A DNA stretch of 64,000 bases from Gnetum montanum (lineage: Eukaryota; Streptophyta; Gnetopsida; Gnetales; Gnetaceae): positions 67,361 through 131,360 of the forward strand of contig MNCI01014407.1 of NCBI GenBank assembly GCA_015680685.1, given 5' to 3'. The notes under the pieces are model-generated. The model saw only the letters and a list, made by a program, of their open reading frames with translations, did not search any database and was not told where the DNA came from. Position 1 is the first letter of the stretch. Every line of letters begins with the position of its first letter. A program made the translations under genes and the position numbers. Shown piece after piece: positions 1 through 10,029 of this stretch.

Positions 1-554
1 GAATTCACTTTAAAGATAAAAAGAAGCTATTTTGGTCCCATCAAAATACCAAAGATTTTCTGAACCCTCTTGGCTACTAAATTGTTCAATGGCATGACTA
101 CAAACAGAGGTTCTCTTACAACAATCCCAATAGCAGTTCCCATACGTTGCACAATAACAAAATTTACTACTAAAATTCTCTTAAGGCTTTTAAACACAAG
201 CGCTTCTATGACATAATTTTAATAGAAATTTCTATCGGGCAACAAGAACAATAAGAGTAATCTAAAAATCCCAAAATTACTTGCCAAGGATGATACTATC
301 TAAACCACTAGCTAAACAATTTAAACAAAACAAAAATAAAATGCATAACTCACAGGACCATGACAAAGAGGCTGAAATATTTACTCTAGCAAGCCATCTT
401 GCAAGCAATCGTTCACAATCTCTTTACAAAGCTCTTCTCAAGACCTCAAGTATGTCTCCGAGTGAGAGCCCAAGTGTGATCCCAATGTCTTCTCAAAAGT
501 GTAATGTATGAGACCTCTTGTGATATGATATATCTCCTTCTTCCTCCCCTGAAG

Positions 555-565
555 CCTTTTTATAG
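555..565 (-). promoter_or_regulatory. TATA box, LTR-like promoter
   Basis: The minus strand reads CTATAAAAAGG, a good plant TATA box. Downstream on the minus strand is a leader without long ORFs; upstream are short repeated units (648-695). This is typical of the U3/R part of an LTR, but no partner LTR or internal region is visible in the window. Confidence 0.45.
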
Positions 566-647
566 GGTTCAAAGGTAGGTAGGGAAGTTACACATTTAAA
601 AATATCTCACCTAACTTCTTTCCCAAGTAACCTGGCCAACCAATTAG

Positions 648-695
648 AAGATTACTTGCCCGAAAAGTTAGGAGGTTACTTGCCCAACAAGTTAG
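648..695. repeat. Two 24-bp tandem units
   Basis: Two adjacent units share the core TTACTTGCCC followed by AAGTTAG. A weaker third copy may lie just before them (about 617-640). They sit 80-130 bp upstream of the minus-strand TATA box, where U3 enhancer repeats are often found. Confidence 0.6.
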
Positions 696-2659
696 GTAAG
701 TTACAAAAAATCTTGGATGGTTGTAACCACCATAGATAAAAATGTTGCAGCTGACAAGTGTCCAGTCCATGTATAACATTAGGTAAATATCCCATGAATT
801 TTTGTCTTTGAATATATTTTATATAGAGGTATCCAATATTTGAATATCAAAATACCAAATTATATTCAAACGAATTGATCTAGGGAATGGCCGATGAAAG
901 AAAATATACTTTTATAAAGAAAATATATTTTTCCAAAGTTAATCCAGAGATATCATGGAGGATGCTGTATGTAGTTAAACCAATTTGCCTGATAGCTTCT
1001 CCTGCGCGCTGCCCCTCTCTGTAGTTTATGCTTCGCTCCTACCACACTTGTCTCGCCCACGATTGGTGATGATGGAATTGATTTACCCAATGAAATGACT
1101 TGGAAATGTGCCCTACTTGTATAGGCAACAACCACACAGACGATCATGCCCATTGATTTGTCTTGCACAGGCTATTTTCTATTTAGAAATATTTGTCAAG
1201 GGGACGCTTTATCGTTTGGCTATCGTGCCGATTTTCCCGGATGAACTTCTGCAATGCGCGGCCACACCTTCCAAAAATACCGCAGTAGTTTCATAATTTA
1301 GTTGGATCATGGCACAGTATCATTGTTCATTTTTTTGGGTTAAATTTGTCTTTACGCTAGGGTTCATCGATAATGGGGGTTTTGCAGACGGCAACGGCCA
1401 CGGTAAAGACGGACATGATAGTGGCGCTTGAATGCCAACAAATTTCTTGTTTTCCAATTACAGCAGTTGACATCTATGTAGGTTTAGTTGGAAACAAAAA
1501 TTTAAATCCAAAATAACTGCCGGTGAATAATTCCAAATTGTCCCACCCTGCTCAAAATCGTTTTCAACTGCTACCACAGAAGAAGGCTCCGCCACCGCGT
1601 TCGGTAATATTGCCGAATGTGCCGTAAAAATCTGAAACTGTGTAGGTGATTACTGTGCTGTGCGGATGAAATTCTTTCATCCAGAGGATTGTGTAGCCGA
1701 CAGCAGTTTTTGTTTGCAAAGTGTCATTTCATTCATTTTTTAAAAAAAAATGCAAGCTTCTTGTTGTTCAGGGGTGCTGTGTGTACGACACTGCTGCCAT
1801 GACGTGCCTCTGCTAAGCTACATCTACACCAGGCAAACATTGCATTTTGAAAGGCTACCAACCATCCAGTCTCTTTCTTTCACCGCACAGAATTCTAATT
1901 TTTTGCAATTTTCTGGACTTGTCTTTGCTTGTGTTTTTCCTTCATTCAAACCAGGCTTGACTGTCTCATGAATTTCTAGAAAAATACCAAATTGCTATAA
2001 AGCCACTGTATCTAAGAAATACAGCCCTGAACCCACTCATATCCCTTTTTTTTAAGTAATATAGAGTTATCCATTTTTCTTTGCAACATTGCTTTTGGAT
2101 TGGATGTGCTGCTTCCAATGGTTTTGAGAGATTTTTATTATAATAATTTTTTGCATCCATAAGATGTATGTTCAGACCAGTTGCTGAACCTTGTTTTAAT
2201 GCTCTCGTATCTGAAAACTGTTGTAACAATGACAGCCATTGCTTGTGGTACGTTTTTCATGGCAACAACAGAAACCATATTTGCAGACCCTTTTGATTTT
2301 TTAGCATAACTTTGATCTGGATTTTCCTCAAAAACAACCTGTGTTATTGCTAATAATGGATATTTTTCTGCTGAGAATTGTAGTTCCTAGAGTGAAGTTC
2401 CACTTAATTCTTGCCATTTAATTATCTATCTAGCATATTGGCAACCAATCTTGTTTTCCATCTTTTCATGATTACGAATATCAATCTTATGATGACCATT
2501 GGGGTGGAATTAATATCATTTACATATTTTTATCATGTTCTCTATTATTTCCTTTTGAGTATCTACTTTTGTTGTTCCATGGAATGGCTGAATGTGCCAA
2601 CAATTGTCACCTCCATAACATTAGGCAACATTCTGAGAAGACTTTTTCCAATTTTTAGC

Positions 2660-4051
2660 ATCATATGGCGACAACACCCAAGGTCAACAAAATGGAAAAC
2701 CTCCTATTATGGTCCTTAATGCATCTCATCAAATAGAAAATGAAGATGTTTCCTCATTAGAGTAAGTTATGGTAAGAAAACCCAACCCACATAACACTCG
2801 CTATCGTAAACTTAGTGACATCATGAACAACACACAGCAGCAAACTAGGAATGACCCTTACACTCCTCCTAACAGAAGAGCTCCTAGTCAAACTAACACA
2901 AATACTCAGACTGGGTCATCTCAAAAAAACACTCCACAATGATCAAACCCACCTTCTATACTTAAAAGAACTTCAGCTCAACAAGAAGCTAAAATGAACA
3001 CAAGACTTATGATTTAGTTGAAGCTTTAAAGAAAATTAAATCTAACATCTCAATGTTTGACCTTTTACAATTTAATGAGATGAAAGAGGTGGTTTAAGAG
3101 ATAGTTCATAGACCAGAAACCAATAAAGGAAAATCCCCAACCACCGAAAGAAAAGTTCACTTCACAGAAAGTCCTAACACATTATTAGTACACAATGTAA
3201 ACAAGTCCATGATGAGTAACAAAGAGCAACCTCCTTTCCTAACAACTCTAATTATTTTAGAAAATAATGTTCACAATTGTTTGATGGATTCTAGAGAAAT
3301 TGTTAGTGTCATGCCACTTGTGGTATGTAAGACTTTAGGATCACAAATGATACCACAAATGAAAAATGTGATTCAACTCGATGGATCCAACATACCTGTA
3401 GTAGGATCATTAAAAGGAGTGAAAGTGCAACTTAAACAATACCCTACATTCACATGTTACACAGATATCTTGGTAGTTAACGTGTCACCTACCTATGGTG
3501 TGCTCTTATCTAGGACTTTTGGAGCCAAGTTTGGGGGCTTCTTTAGGTCAGATTTCTGAGAGCTATTAATTCCTATCAAAGGAAAATCTGAATACATGAT
3601 TATACCTCAAGAACCCTTCTACAAACAAGTAGTTATAGCCTTGGATCAACAAAATCAATCTTTGGAAGATCGAAATAATAATCTTTATGATGGGGTTATT
3701 AAGTTTGAATGCAACAAACATGTTGTAAATGACTATGTGACCAGAACTACAAAAAATCATGTCTCTCATGCAGATTCCACCCAATCCTATCAAAGTTCTA
3801 GAGAAGGTGAAGAAATCTATGGAGACACCTTGCCTTATCAACAACATGATGGATTTTGTCTGAGTAATCCACCACCTTTAGGGGAAGATAAATATATAAA
3901 TAAGACCCTACCTCTTAAAATAGTTGAAGGTGTGCTAAATTTTAACAACACATCCATGGAACATTCTCTTAGAAATGCTATATTCGATGATCCACCAAGA
4001 CCTAGACCTATCATTGAAACATATATCAAACAAGAAATTTATAGAAAATGA
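2660..4051 (+). pseudogene. E1 Gag tail and protease remnant
   Basis: The frame carries a Gag-type segment rich in Asn, Gln, Pro and Thr (about 2665-2990), then a YDLVEALKK...FDLLQ segment (about 3010-3080) seen just before the protease in Tat-type elements. The protease domain follows, with VQLKQYPTFTCYTDILVV and YGVLLSRTFG as the C-terminal lobe. The catalytic DSG has become DSR (near 3288-3298). After a stop near 3557, the linker continues to 4051 with IFDDPPRPRPIIETYIKQ near its end. Several in-frame stops make it a pseudogene. It aligns throughout with the minus-strand ORF at 9268-10029. Confidence 0.75.
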
Positions 4052-4376
4052 TCAAGCAAGTCAAGATTAGGTTTTTATTTTCATAATCTTATGCATCGAA
4101 AAATTGTTAAATAATGTCTTGATAGGAAGTACGTTGGTGAAGTCTTTAAGATAGGAGACCTAGTCTTGTAAAAAGGTAGAATATTTGACCAAGCAAATCT
4201 TCAAGGTAAGTTCCCTCCTATGTGGTCAGGCCTATTTTGAATTAAATATGTCATTGACCCCAATGTGTAAAAGGTTATTGATGTGCAAGGACATAAGTTA
4301 CCTAGAAATTTTAATGCATTCCATCCAAAGCATTTCTACTCAGGTGCCCCACGTGGACACTTAATAGATTCTTAGT
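4052..4376 (+). pseudogene. E1 integrase C-terminal remnant
   Basis: The broken frame directly after the protease linker reads VFKIGDLVL, then a GKFPPMWSG-type segment and FNAFHPKHFYS. This is the GPF-type C-terminal domain that normally follows the integrase core. Its direct attachment to the protease linker shows that the RT, RNase H and integrase core were lost in one step. Stops interrupt it. The equivalent minus-strand segment in E2 is at about 8940-9267. Confidence 0.65.
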
Positions 4377-5670
4377 TGCATATTTTCTTCCTCTTCATCA
4401 TGCATTTCATTTTTATATAGTTGCATTTGCATATTTTCTTTGAATTTCCATCATTTCTTTCTTGGCATATTGTTTGGATTTTTTCTTTCCATATGATTTT
4501 AGTAATCATTATGGTTTTTTGAGTTACTATGTGTTGGGTCATCAGAGCACCATTAGGAAATAATGTTATTATAATGCTTTATATAATATTTCTTATTACT
4601 ATTACATAAAATCTCTTTTATACTATATATTTCAATAATGCTTTGATTCTTCCTAGTCTTTTTCAAAGTTTTAGTTTCTATTGTTATGTTGGATTATGGA
4701 GCATGAGATTTGTGCTAACTTATCATGTAATCATCATGATCATGTGAGTGTAGTATAGGTGATGTTGGAGAATGGTTCGCCATAATCACTAGGTGACCTT
4801 GGAAAATCCCATTTTCCCTCTCATAAGCCCTAAGCCTCAAGTGTGATGATCCATGGTTACCTTGTGAACAACGGGGTGAAGTGTGTTCATCTTCACTTGA
4901 GAACTCTTAGCCACCTAGGAGATCTGCTATGATGTTATCAAATTGTAATCAAAGGCACATACATTAGGGTTGAACTACATCATGGGAAAAGTTCTAAAAG
5001 GACAATGTTCATTGGCAGTGCAACTAATCAACTAGACTTGTGTTGGAATTCCTACCTTAAGAATGAAGTACACCATGAGCAAAGTTTCCTCAAAAAACTA
5101 AAAATAAAAATAAAAAGAATGAGGACCATGTTCATTAGTAGTGTAATAAGTTCTTAAGTGTGATGGGATCTAGCAGCTATCCTAACCCTAACCTCCATTT
5201 CCCCTTTTGAACCTATTTTCACAAAAAAGGCAAATAATCCCTTTTCATCCATTTTCTTTCTTAATGTCAAAAAGAAAATTTCCAAGGAAAAATCCAAAAG
5301 TTGTGGCTAGCCATGATCTAACATGAACCTATCCTCCTCATTAAGTTTAGTATAGGTCTTGTGCTCAAAGTAGTCCGCATGCTATTGACTTTTACTTTGT
5401 GAGAAAATTGGCAAAGAAATCATTATATATTTTAATCATATATAGATATATGTAGTTAAAATAATAAATTATATATTTAGAGTTTAATTAAATAAGATGA
5501 TGTGGTTTGGGTGGCCCACTTTTAGTTTTCTTCTAATTATATGGTTATTTTAATCATGTTTAGATCAATATGGTTTACTTTTAAGTTTTCATTTGCTTGT
5601 TTTGTGATTCCCTACCTATTGCATCATTTTAAAATTTTTGTGCTCTTGTTCCTTGCACTTGCATGTAATT
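4377..5670 (+). other. E1 long 3' untranslated region
   Basis: About 1.3 kb lies between the last coding trace and the polypurine tract. It has no credible ORF but is conserved with E2 (about 7716-8940, inverted). It includes a duplicated unit of about 120 bp (near 4960-5155), each copy containing a GTTCATT(G/A)GCAGTG-like core. Conservation of a non-coding segment in both copies fits an RNA with packaging or structural roles, but this is inference. Confidence 0.55.
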
Positions 5671-5686
5671 AAAAGTTTGGGGGCTA
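5671..5686 (+). other. E1 polypurine tract (PPT)
   Basis: AAAAGTTTGGGGGCTA is followed by the probable LTR start TGTTGATGTTAAC at 5689. A purine run directly before a TG-starting LTR is the usual primer for plus-strand DNA synthesis. E2 carries the matching AGTTTGGGGGCTAAG before TGTTGAGGCC on the other strand. Confidence 0.65.
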
Positions 5687-5688
5687 AT

Positions 5689-7700
5689 TGTTGATGTTAA
5701 CACTCCCATGCTCTCATGGGGCCATGATTATGAATGTCTCTATTTCTCTCTCTTAATAACCAACGTAAAAATCATGCAAGTAGTGGGCATTTAAACTATC
5801 GGGTGGTGGTCATTCATGGTAGTGGTTGTGGACATTAGTGGCAGATGTTTCGAAAGCTACAAACATAGTGGACACTTAAATTGGAGATCATGGGCAGTAA
5901 CGGACAGGTGGTGGCCATTTATGGTAGTGATTACAATCATTAGTATTGTGGTCATTGTAGTTGTTGATGCGTAAGTCTTGGACACGCCGCCAACACCTGT
6001 GAAAACTCGTTTTAGGAAACTATTTCCTAGGGTGCCTCCCGTATGGGTACAAAAACCCAGGAATAGTCTCAGTTGGAAAGGGCTATGGGACAAAACAATA
6101 ATAATAATATTTTTAAGCAAAATATTAAAAACTTAAATTTAATTTAATATTGAAAACTTAAATAATTTGTGCAATTTTAAAAGAGTACAATAAATAATCC
6201 AAAATGAAAAAAAAATGCAAATTTTCCTGCTTATCAGCTATTGTGATAGTATCCTAACACTGCTTGTAGTTGCCAATTGAGTGATGAGGAAAAGGGAAGA
6301 TAGATCTCATCACATGGACCAAGAGAGAAAAACATGATTGCTAATGTCAACTTTTATTTTCATGTCTCCGTGCATAGGAGAGAGAACAGGAGGCTTTAGT
6401 GTAGGTACCATCAATTTTTTTGCTTATTGCAAGCCACCCTGGCATCACCTACTGCAACGTGAGCTACCCCTGGATGATAGAGAAAGAAGGCTACCATTGT
6501 TAGCCGCTTCACGTGTGCCTGAAGAGAAAAGAGATCACCGCAGTCCCTTCCATGTTCTTCTTCTCCACCGTTGCAATAATCACTGAGAAAGAGAAAGCAA
6601 GAGGGCAGCAAATCTGACTGCCATTGTTTTTAAACAAAGAAAGGGTGGCCCTATTCGAGCCACACAAGCCACCATTTCGCATGCTAGCCTTGAACGCAAC
6701 CACCACTACTCTCGTTGGCAATCTACCACAGCGTTCATTTGGCGTCTCTAGCGATCTGCAATGTGCCCATAGCTTCACCACTATCTGCACGTTCGTTGCG
6801 TTATTAACGTCTAACGCTCTAGCCGTTTACTTGTGTGTGCAAAACATAGAAGATCGCCCTTTTGCTACAAGGCACTAATGGTGTCGTCTGCTGTACTGGC
6901 CACGTGAGGAGGACCATGTAAGAATAGAGAGAGACACTCACATCTGTCCCTGATCGTCGTCAGAGAATAGGTGTAGGCGCTGGCTACGGGCTCCCCCTCC
7001 ACAAACTCTGGCTTCCTCCCTCTTTATAGTGGCCCTACAGGAGAAAACCCTAACACTAAACCACCAGCTGCCTTTTCCATGTGTTATTTTTTTCTTTTTC
7101 TGGATTTCTGCATTGTGCATTAAAATCTTAGCTATCTTCTCTTGCTCTAAATCTTACCAAAAATTTCATTTCATTATTAAGTGGTCAGCAAGCAATCAAG
7201 ATTCATGGCATTGGAATGACATAGACCAAAGAAAAAAAGGGAGTATGCATGAATAAACAAACACACGGAAATCAACGAAGAGCTACTTTGGTAACCGAAG
7301 GATGAAGGGCCAAGTTTGGGTCATACAGAAATCAATTTTGGGATGAGGTGTAAGAAGTAAACATTTCATTTGCATGGATTGGCCTTTGGGAGCATCGAAA
7401 GTTCCACCATGACTCATACATTCACAACTGTTTATTGGTCATTGCTGGTTTTTGCTCTTTTTCTTATATCGCTACTGGAAGAAAAAAAAGGATCATTGTC
7501 ATGGATCATGAGTCTTGTTCGAATGGATGCTTGTTTAACTATTTTTTAAAATCTGTTGTTTATGATCCAACGAAGCCAACCAACACATGGACAATGGCCA
7601 TATGCAATCTCATGGTGCTCTATTTTTAATTTGTTTTTTTAGATATTAAACTTGTTCAAACAAGGCCCTATGCCTAGCATGGGTGAGGTTGGCCTCAACA
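5689..7700. mobile_element. Facing 3' LTR material of E1 and E2
   Basis: E1's 3' LTR starts at 5689 running right, and E2's starts at 7700 running left. The first 35-40 bases of the two are similar (TGTTGA...CCCATGCT...GGGCC) and then diverge. The join between them could not be placed by eye; 5970-6100 is a plausible zone. On the E2 side there is a minus-strand TATA box at 7021-7028. The short ORFs in 6338-6880 overlap on both strands and show no family motif, so I do not call them genes. Confidence 0.45.
7021..7028 (-). promoter_or_regulatory. TATA box, probable E2 LTR promoter
   Basis: The minus strand reads CACTATAAAGAGGGAGG. It lies about 680 bp inside the LTR that starts at 7700, and transcription would run toward lower coordinates into a CpG-rich stretch. 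As this is a 3' LTR, any transcript would leave the element. Confidence 0.5.
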
Positions 7701-9988
7701 CTTAGCCCCCAAACTATAGATTGCATGCAAGTGCAAGGACCATAAAATTTTGAATGAAAATGCAACAGATGGGGAAACAAAAACAACATGAAACAAGAAA
7801 TTCAAACTTGAAAGTAAACTATAATGTTTTAAACATGATCAAAATAGTCAAATAATCGAAAGAGACACCGACATAGGCCATCCAAACAACCATTAAAATC
7901 TAAATATATAATTTATTGTTATTTAAACTAAGATCTATAGATATATATGTGTAATTATATATATATATATGCTTAAGCTCTCATTCTCAATATTCTCATA
8001 AGGTAATAGTAAAAGTATGCAGACTATTTTGAGCAAGTGACTTATACAAAACTTAATGAAGAGGATGAGCTAAAACTCATGTTAGATCATAGTAAGCCAC
8101 AACTTTCAGATTTTTCCTTGGTTTTTTTTTGGAAACTTAAATTTAAAAGGGGAAACGAAGGTTAGGGTGAAGATTGCTGCAAGACCCCATCACGCTTAAG
8201 AACTTATTACACTACCAATGAACATGGTCCTCATTTTTTTAAAGAAATCTTTGCTCATGGTGTACTTCATTCTTGAGGTAGGAATTCCAACACAAGTCTG
8301 GCCAATTAGCTACACTGCCAAAGAGCATGGTCCTTTTGGAAAATTTGCCCATGGTGTAGTTCAACCCTCATGTATGTGCCTTTGATTGATGACATCATAG
8401 CAGGTCTCTTGGGTGGCTAAGGATTCTCAAGTAGAAATGAACACACTTCACCCTGTTGTTCACAAGATAGCCATGGATCATCATACTTGAGGGCTTGGGC
8501 TTATCAGAGGAAAGGATAGAATTTTCCAAGGTCACCTAGTAATTGTGACTAATCACTCTCCAACATCACATACGCTACACTCACATGATCATGATGATAA
8601 CATGATAAGTTTGTATAAATCAAATGCTCCATAATCAAACATAACAAATAAACTGAAACCTTGGAATCAATTGAAAAGAGTTATAGTATTTATAAAATAT
8701 AAAGTGTATTTTATAGCATTATATTATAGTAATAGTAAATTATATTATACCTACATGATTTTCCAATGGTGTTAAGATGACCCAATATCAAGTAACTCAA
8801 ATGAGAAATGATTATTAAAAATATATGAAGAACACAATAATCAAAACAATATGCTAATAAAGAAATGATAAAAATGCAAGCAAAATATGGAAACGCAAAA
8901 ATATACATATGAAATGCAAAGAAAAAGGGGAAGAAAACATGCAACTAAGAATCTACCATATGCCCACGTGGGGTACTTGAGTAGAAATGTTTCAAATGAA
9001 ATGCATTAAAATTCCTATTCAACCTATATCCTTGCAAATCAGAAATCTTAAACACATTTGGGACAATGATGTCTACAATTTGGAATGGACCTGACCACAT
9101 AGGTGAAAACTTAGTTTGAGGGCCAGTCTGACTAGACGCTCTATCTCTCTTAAGTACTAGATCACCTATTTGAAAATTTTTAGCTGCATATTTTTTATTG
9201 AACCATCTCTTGATAATTTTTGATGCTTAAGATTATGAAAATCAAGACCTACACTTATCTTTCTTGATCATTTTCTATAAAGTTCTTCTTTAATATAAGT
9301 TTCAATGATAGGTCTAGGTTTTGGTGGGTCATCGAATATAGCTTTTCTAGAAGAATGTTCCATGGATGTGTTGTTAAAATTTAGCACACCTTCAAATGTT
9401 TTAAGAGGTAAGGTCTTATTTATATCTTTGTCTTCCCCTAAAGGTGGTGGATCACTTAGAAAAAATCCATCGTGTTGTTGATAAGGCAAGGTGTCTCCAT
9501 AGTTTTCTTCATCTTCTCTAGAACTTTGATAGGATTGGATGGGATCTACATAAGAAATAGGGTTTTTTATAGTTCCACTCACATAGTCATTTTTAACATG
9601 TTCACTACACTCAACCTCAATAACCCCAACATAAAGATTAGCATTTTGATCTTCCAAAGATTGATTTTGTTGATCCAAGGTTGTTACTACTTGTTTGTAG
9701 AAGGGTTCTTGGGTTATAGTCATGTATTCAGATTTTCCTTTGATAGGGATCAATAATTTCAAGAAATATGACCTAAAGACGCCCCCAAACATAGCTCCAA
9801 AAGTCCTAGATAAGAGCACACCATATGTGGGTTTCATATCAACTACTAGGATATCCGTATAACATGTAAATGTAGGGTATTTCTTAAGTTGTACCTTTGC
9901 TCCTTTTAATAACCCTACCACAGGTATGTTAGATCCATCGAGTTGAATCACACTTTTAGTTTGTTGTATCATTTGTGCTCCTAAAGCG
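7700..9988 (-). mobile_element. E2: pol-deleted Ty3/gypsy copy, inverted
   Basis: Read on the minus strand this repeats E1: protease and linker, integrase C-terminal scrap, long 3' untranslated region, PPT (about 7701-7716) and LTR start at 7700. The 5' side is cut off at about 9988, where element A begins in the opposite direction. By eye the proteins of E1 and E2 agree at roughly four of five residues, so they are old relative to each other. Together they form an inverted repeat with arms of about 2.3 kb. Confidence 0.75.
8940..9267 (-). pseudogene. E2 integrase C-terminal remnant
   Basis: Continuing on the minus strand after the protease-linker stop, the broken frames recover the same GPF-type segment as E1 at 4052-4376, with CGQVHSKL and STQVPHVG traces. 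Stops and frame changes make it non-functional. It supports the view that E1 and E2 descend from one already-deleted progenitor. Confidence 0.55.
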
Positions 9989-10029
9989 TTAAAACCATTG
10001 CCCACTAGTATGGAATACACGTTTCTCAA
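9268..10029 (-). pseudogene. E2 protease-linker ORF, 253 codons
   Basis: The protease C-terminal lobe (residues about 18-90, with YPTFTCYTDILVV and YGVLLSRTFGAMFGG) is followed by the family linker ending in DDPPKPRPIIETYIKEELYRK-like sequence. It has no internal stop, unlike E1. The N-terminal lobe with the catalytic DSG is missing, so no protease activity is possible. The first 13-15 codons are not protease: they are the reverse complement of element A across the junction, so the start codon is accidental. The long surviving frame without stops is somewhat unexpected for a dead copy. Confidence 0.7.

Larger units (their letters stand above)
1..2659. other. Unclassified intergenic DNA
   Basis: I recognise no gene here. 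The open frames are short and overlap on both strands without family motifs. Around 540-780 the DNA looks like part of an LTR on the minus strand, with a TATA box and short U3-type repeats. The stretch 1000-1650 is richer in CpG than most of the window. The rest is AT-rich and featureless by eye. Confidence 0.6.
2660..5688 (+). mobile_element. E1: pol-deleted Ty3/gypsy copy
   Basis: This is the internal region of an LTR retrotransposon on the plus strand. In order it holds a Gag C-terminal piece, an aspartic-protease domain with a linker, a short piece of the integrase C-terminal (GPF-type) domain, a long 3' untranslated region and a polypurine tract at 5671-5686. Reverse transcriptase, RNase H and the integrase core are absent. 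Its left limit is uncertain and I found no 5' LTR. E2 (7700-9988, opposite strand) has the same order and the same missing block, so the deletion predates the two copies. Confidence 0.75.

Noticed and set aside
6338-6878. Overlapping ORFs in the CpG-rich block as a host gene
   Set aside because: Three frames on both strands are open at once, which reflects few stop codons in GC-richer DNA. No motif or intron signal was found.
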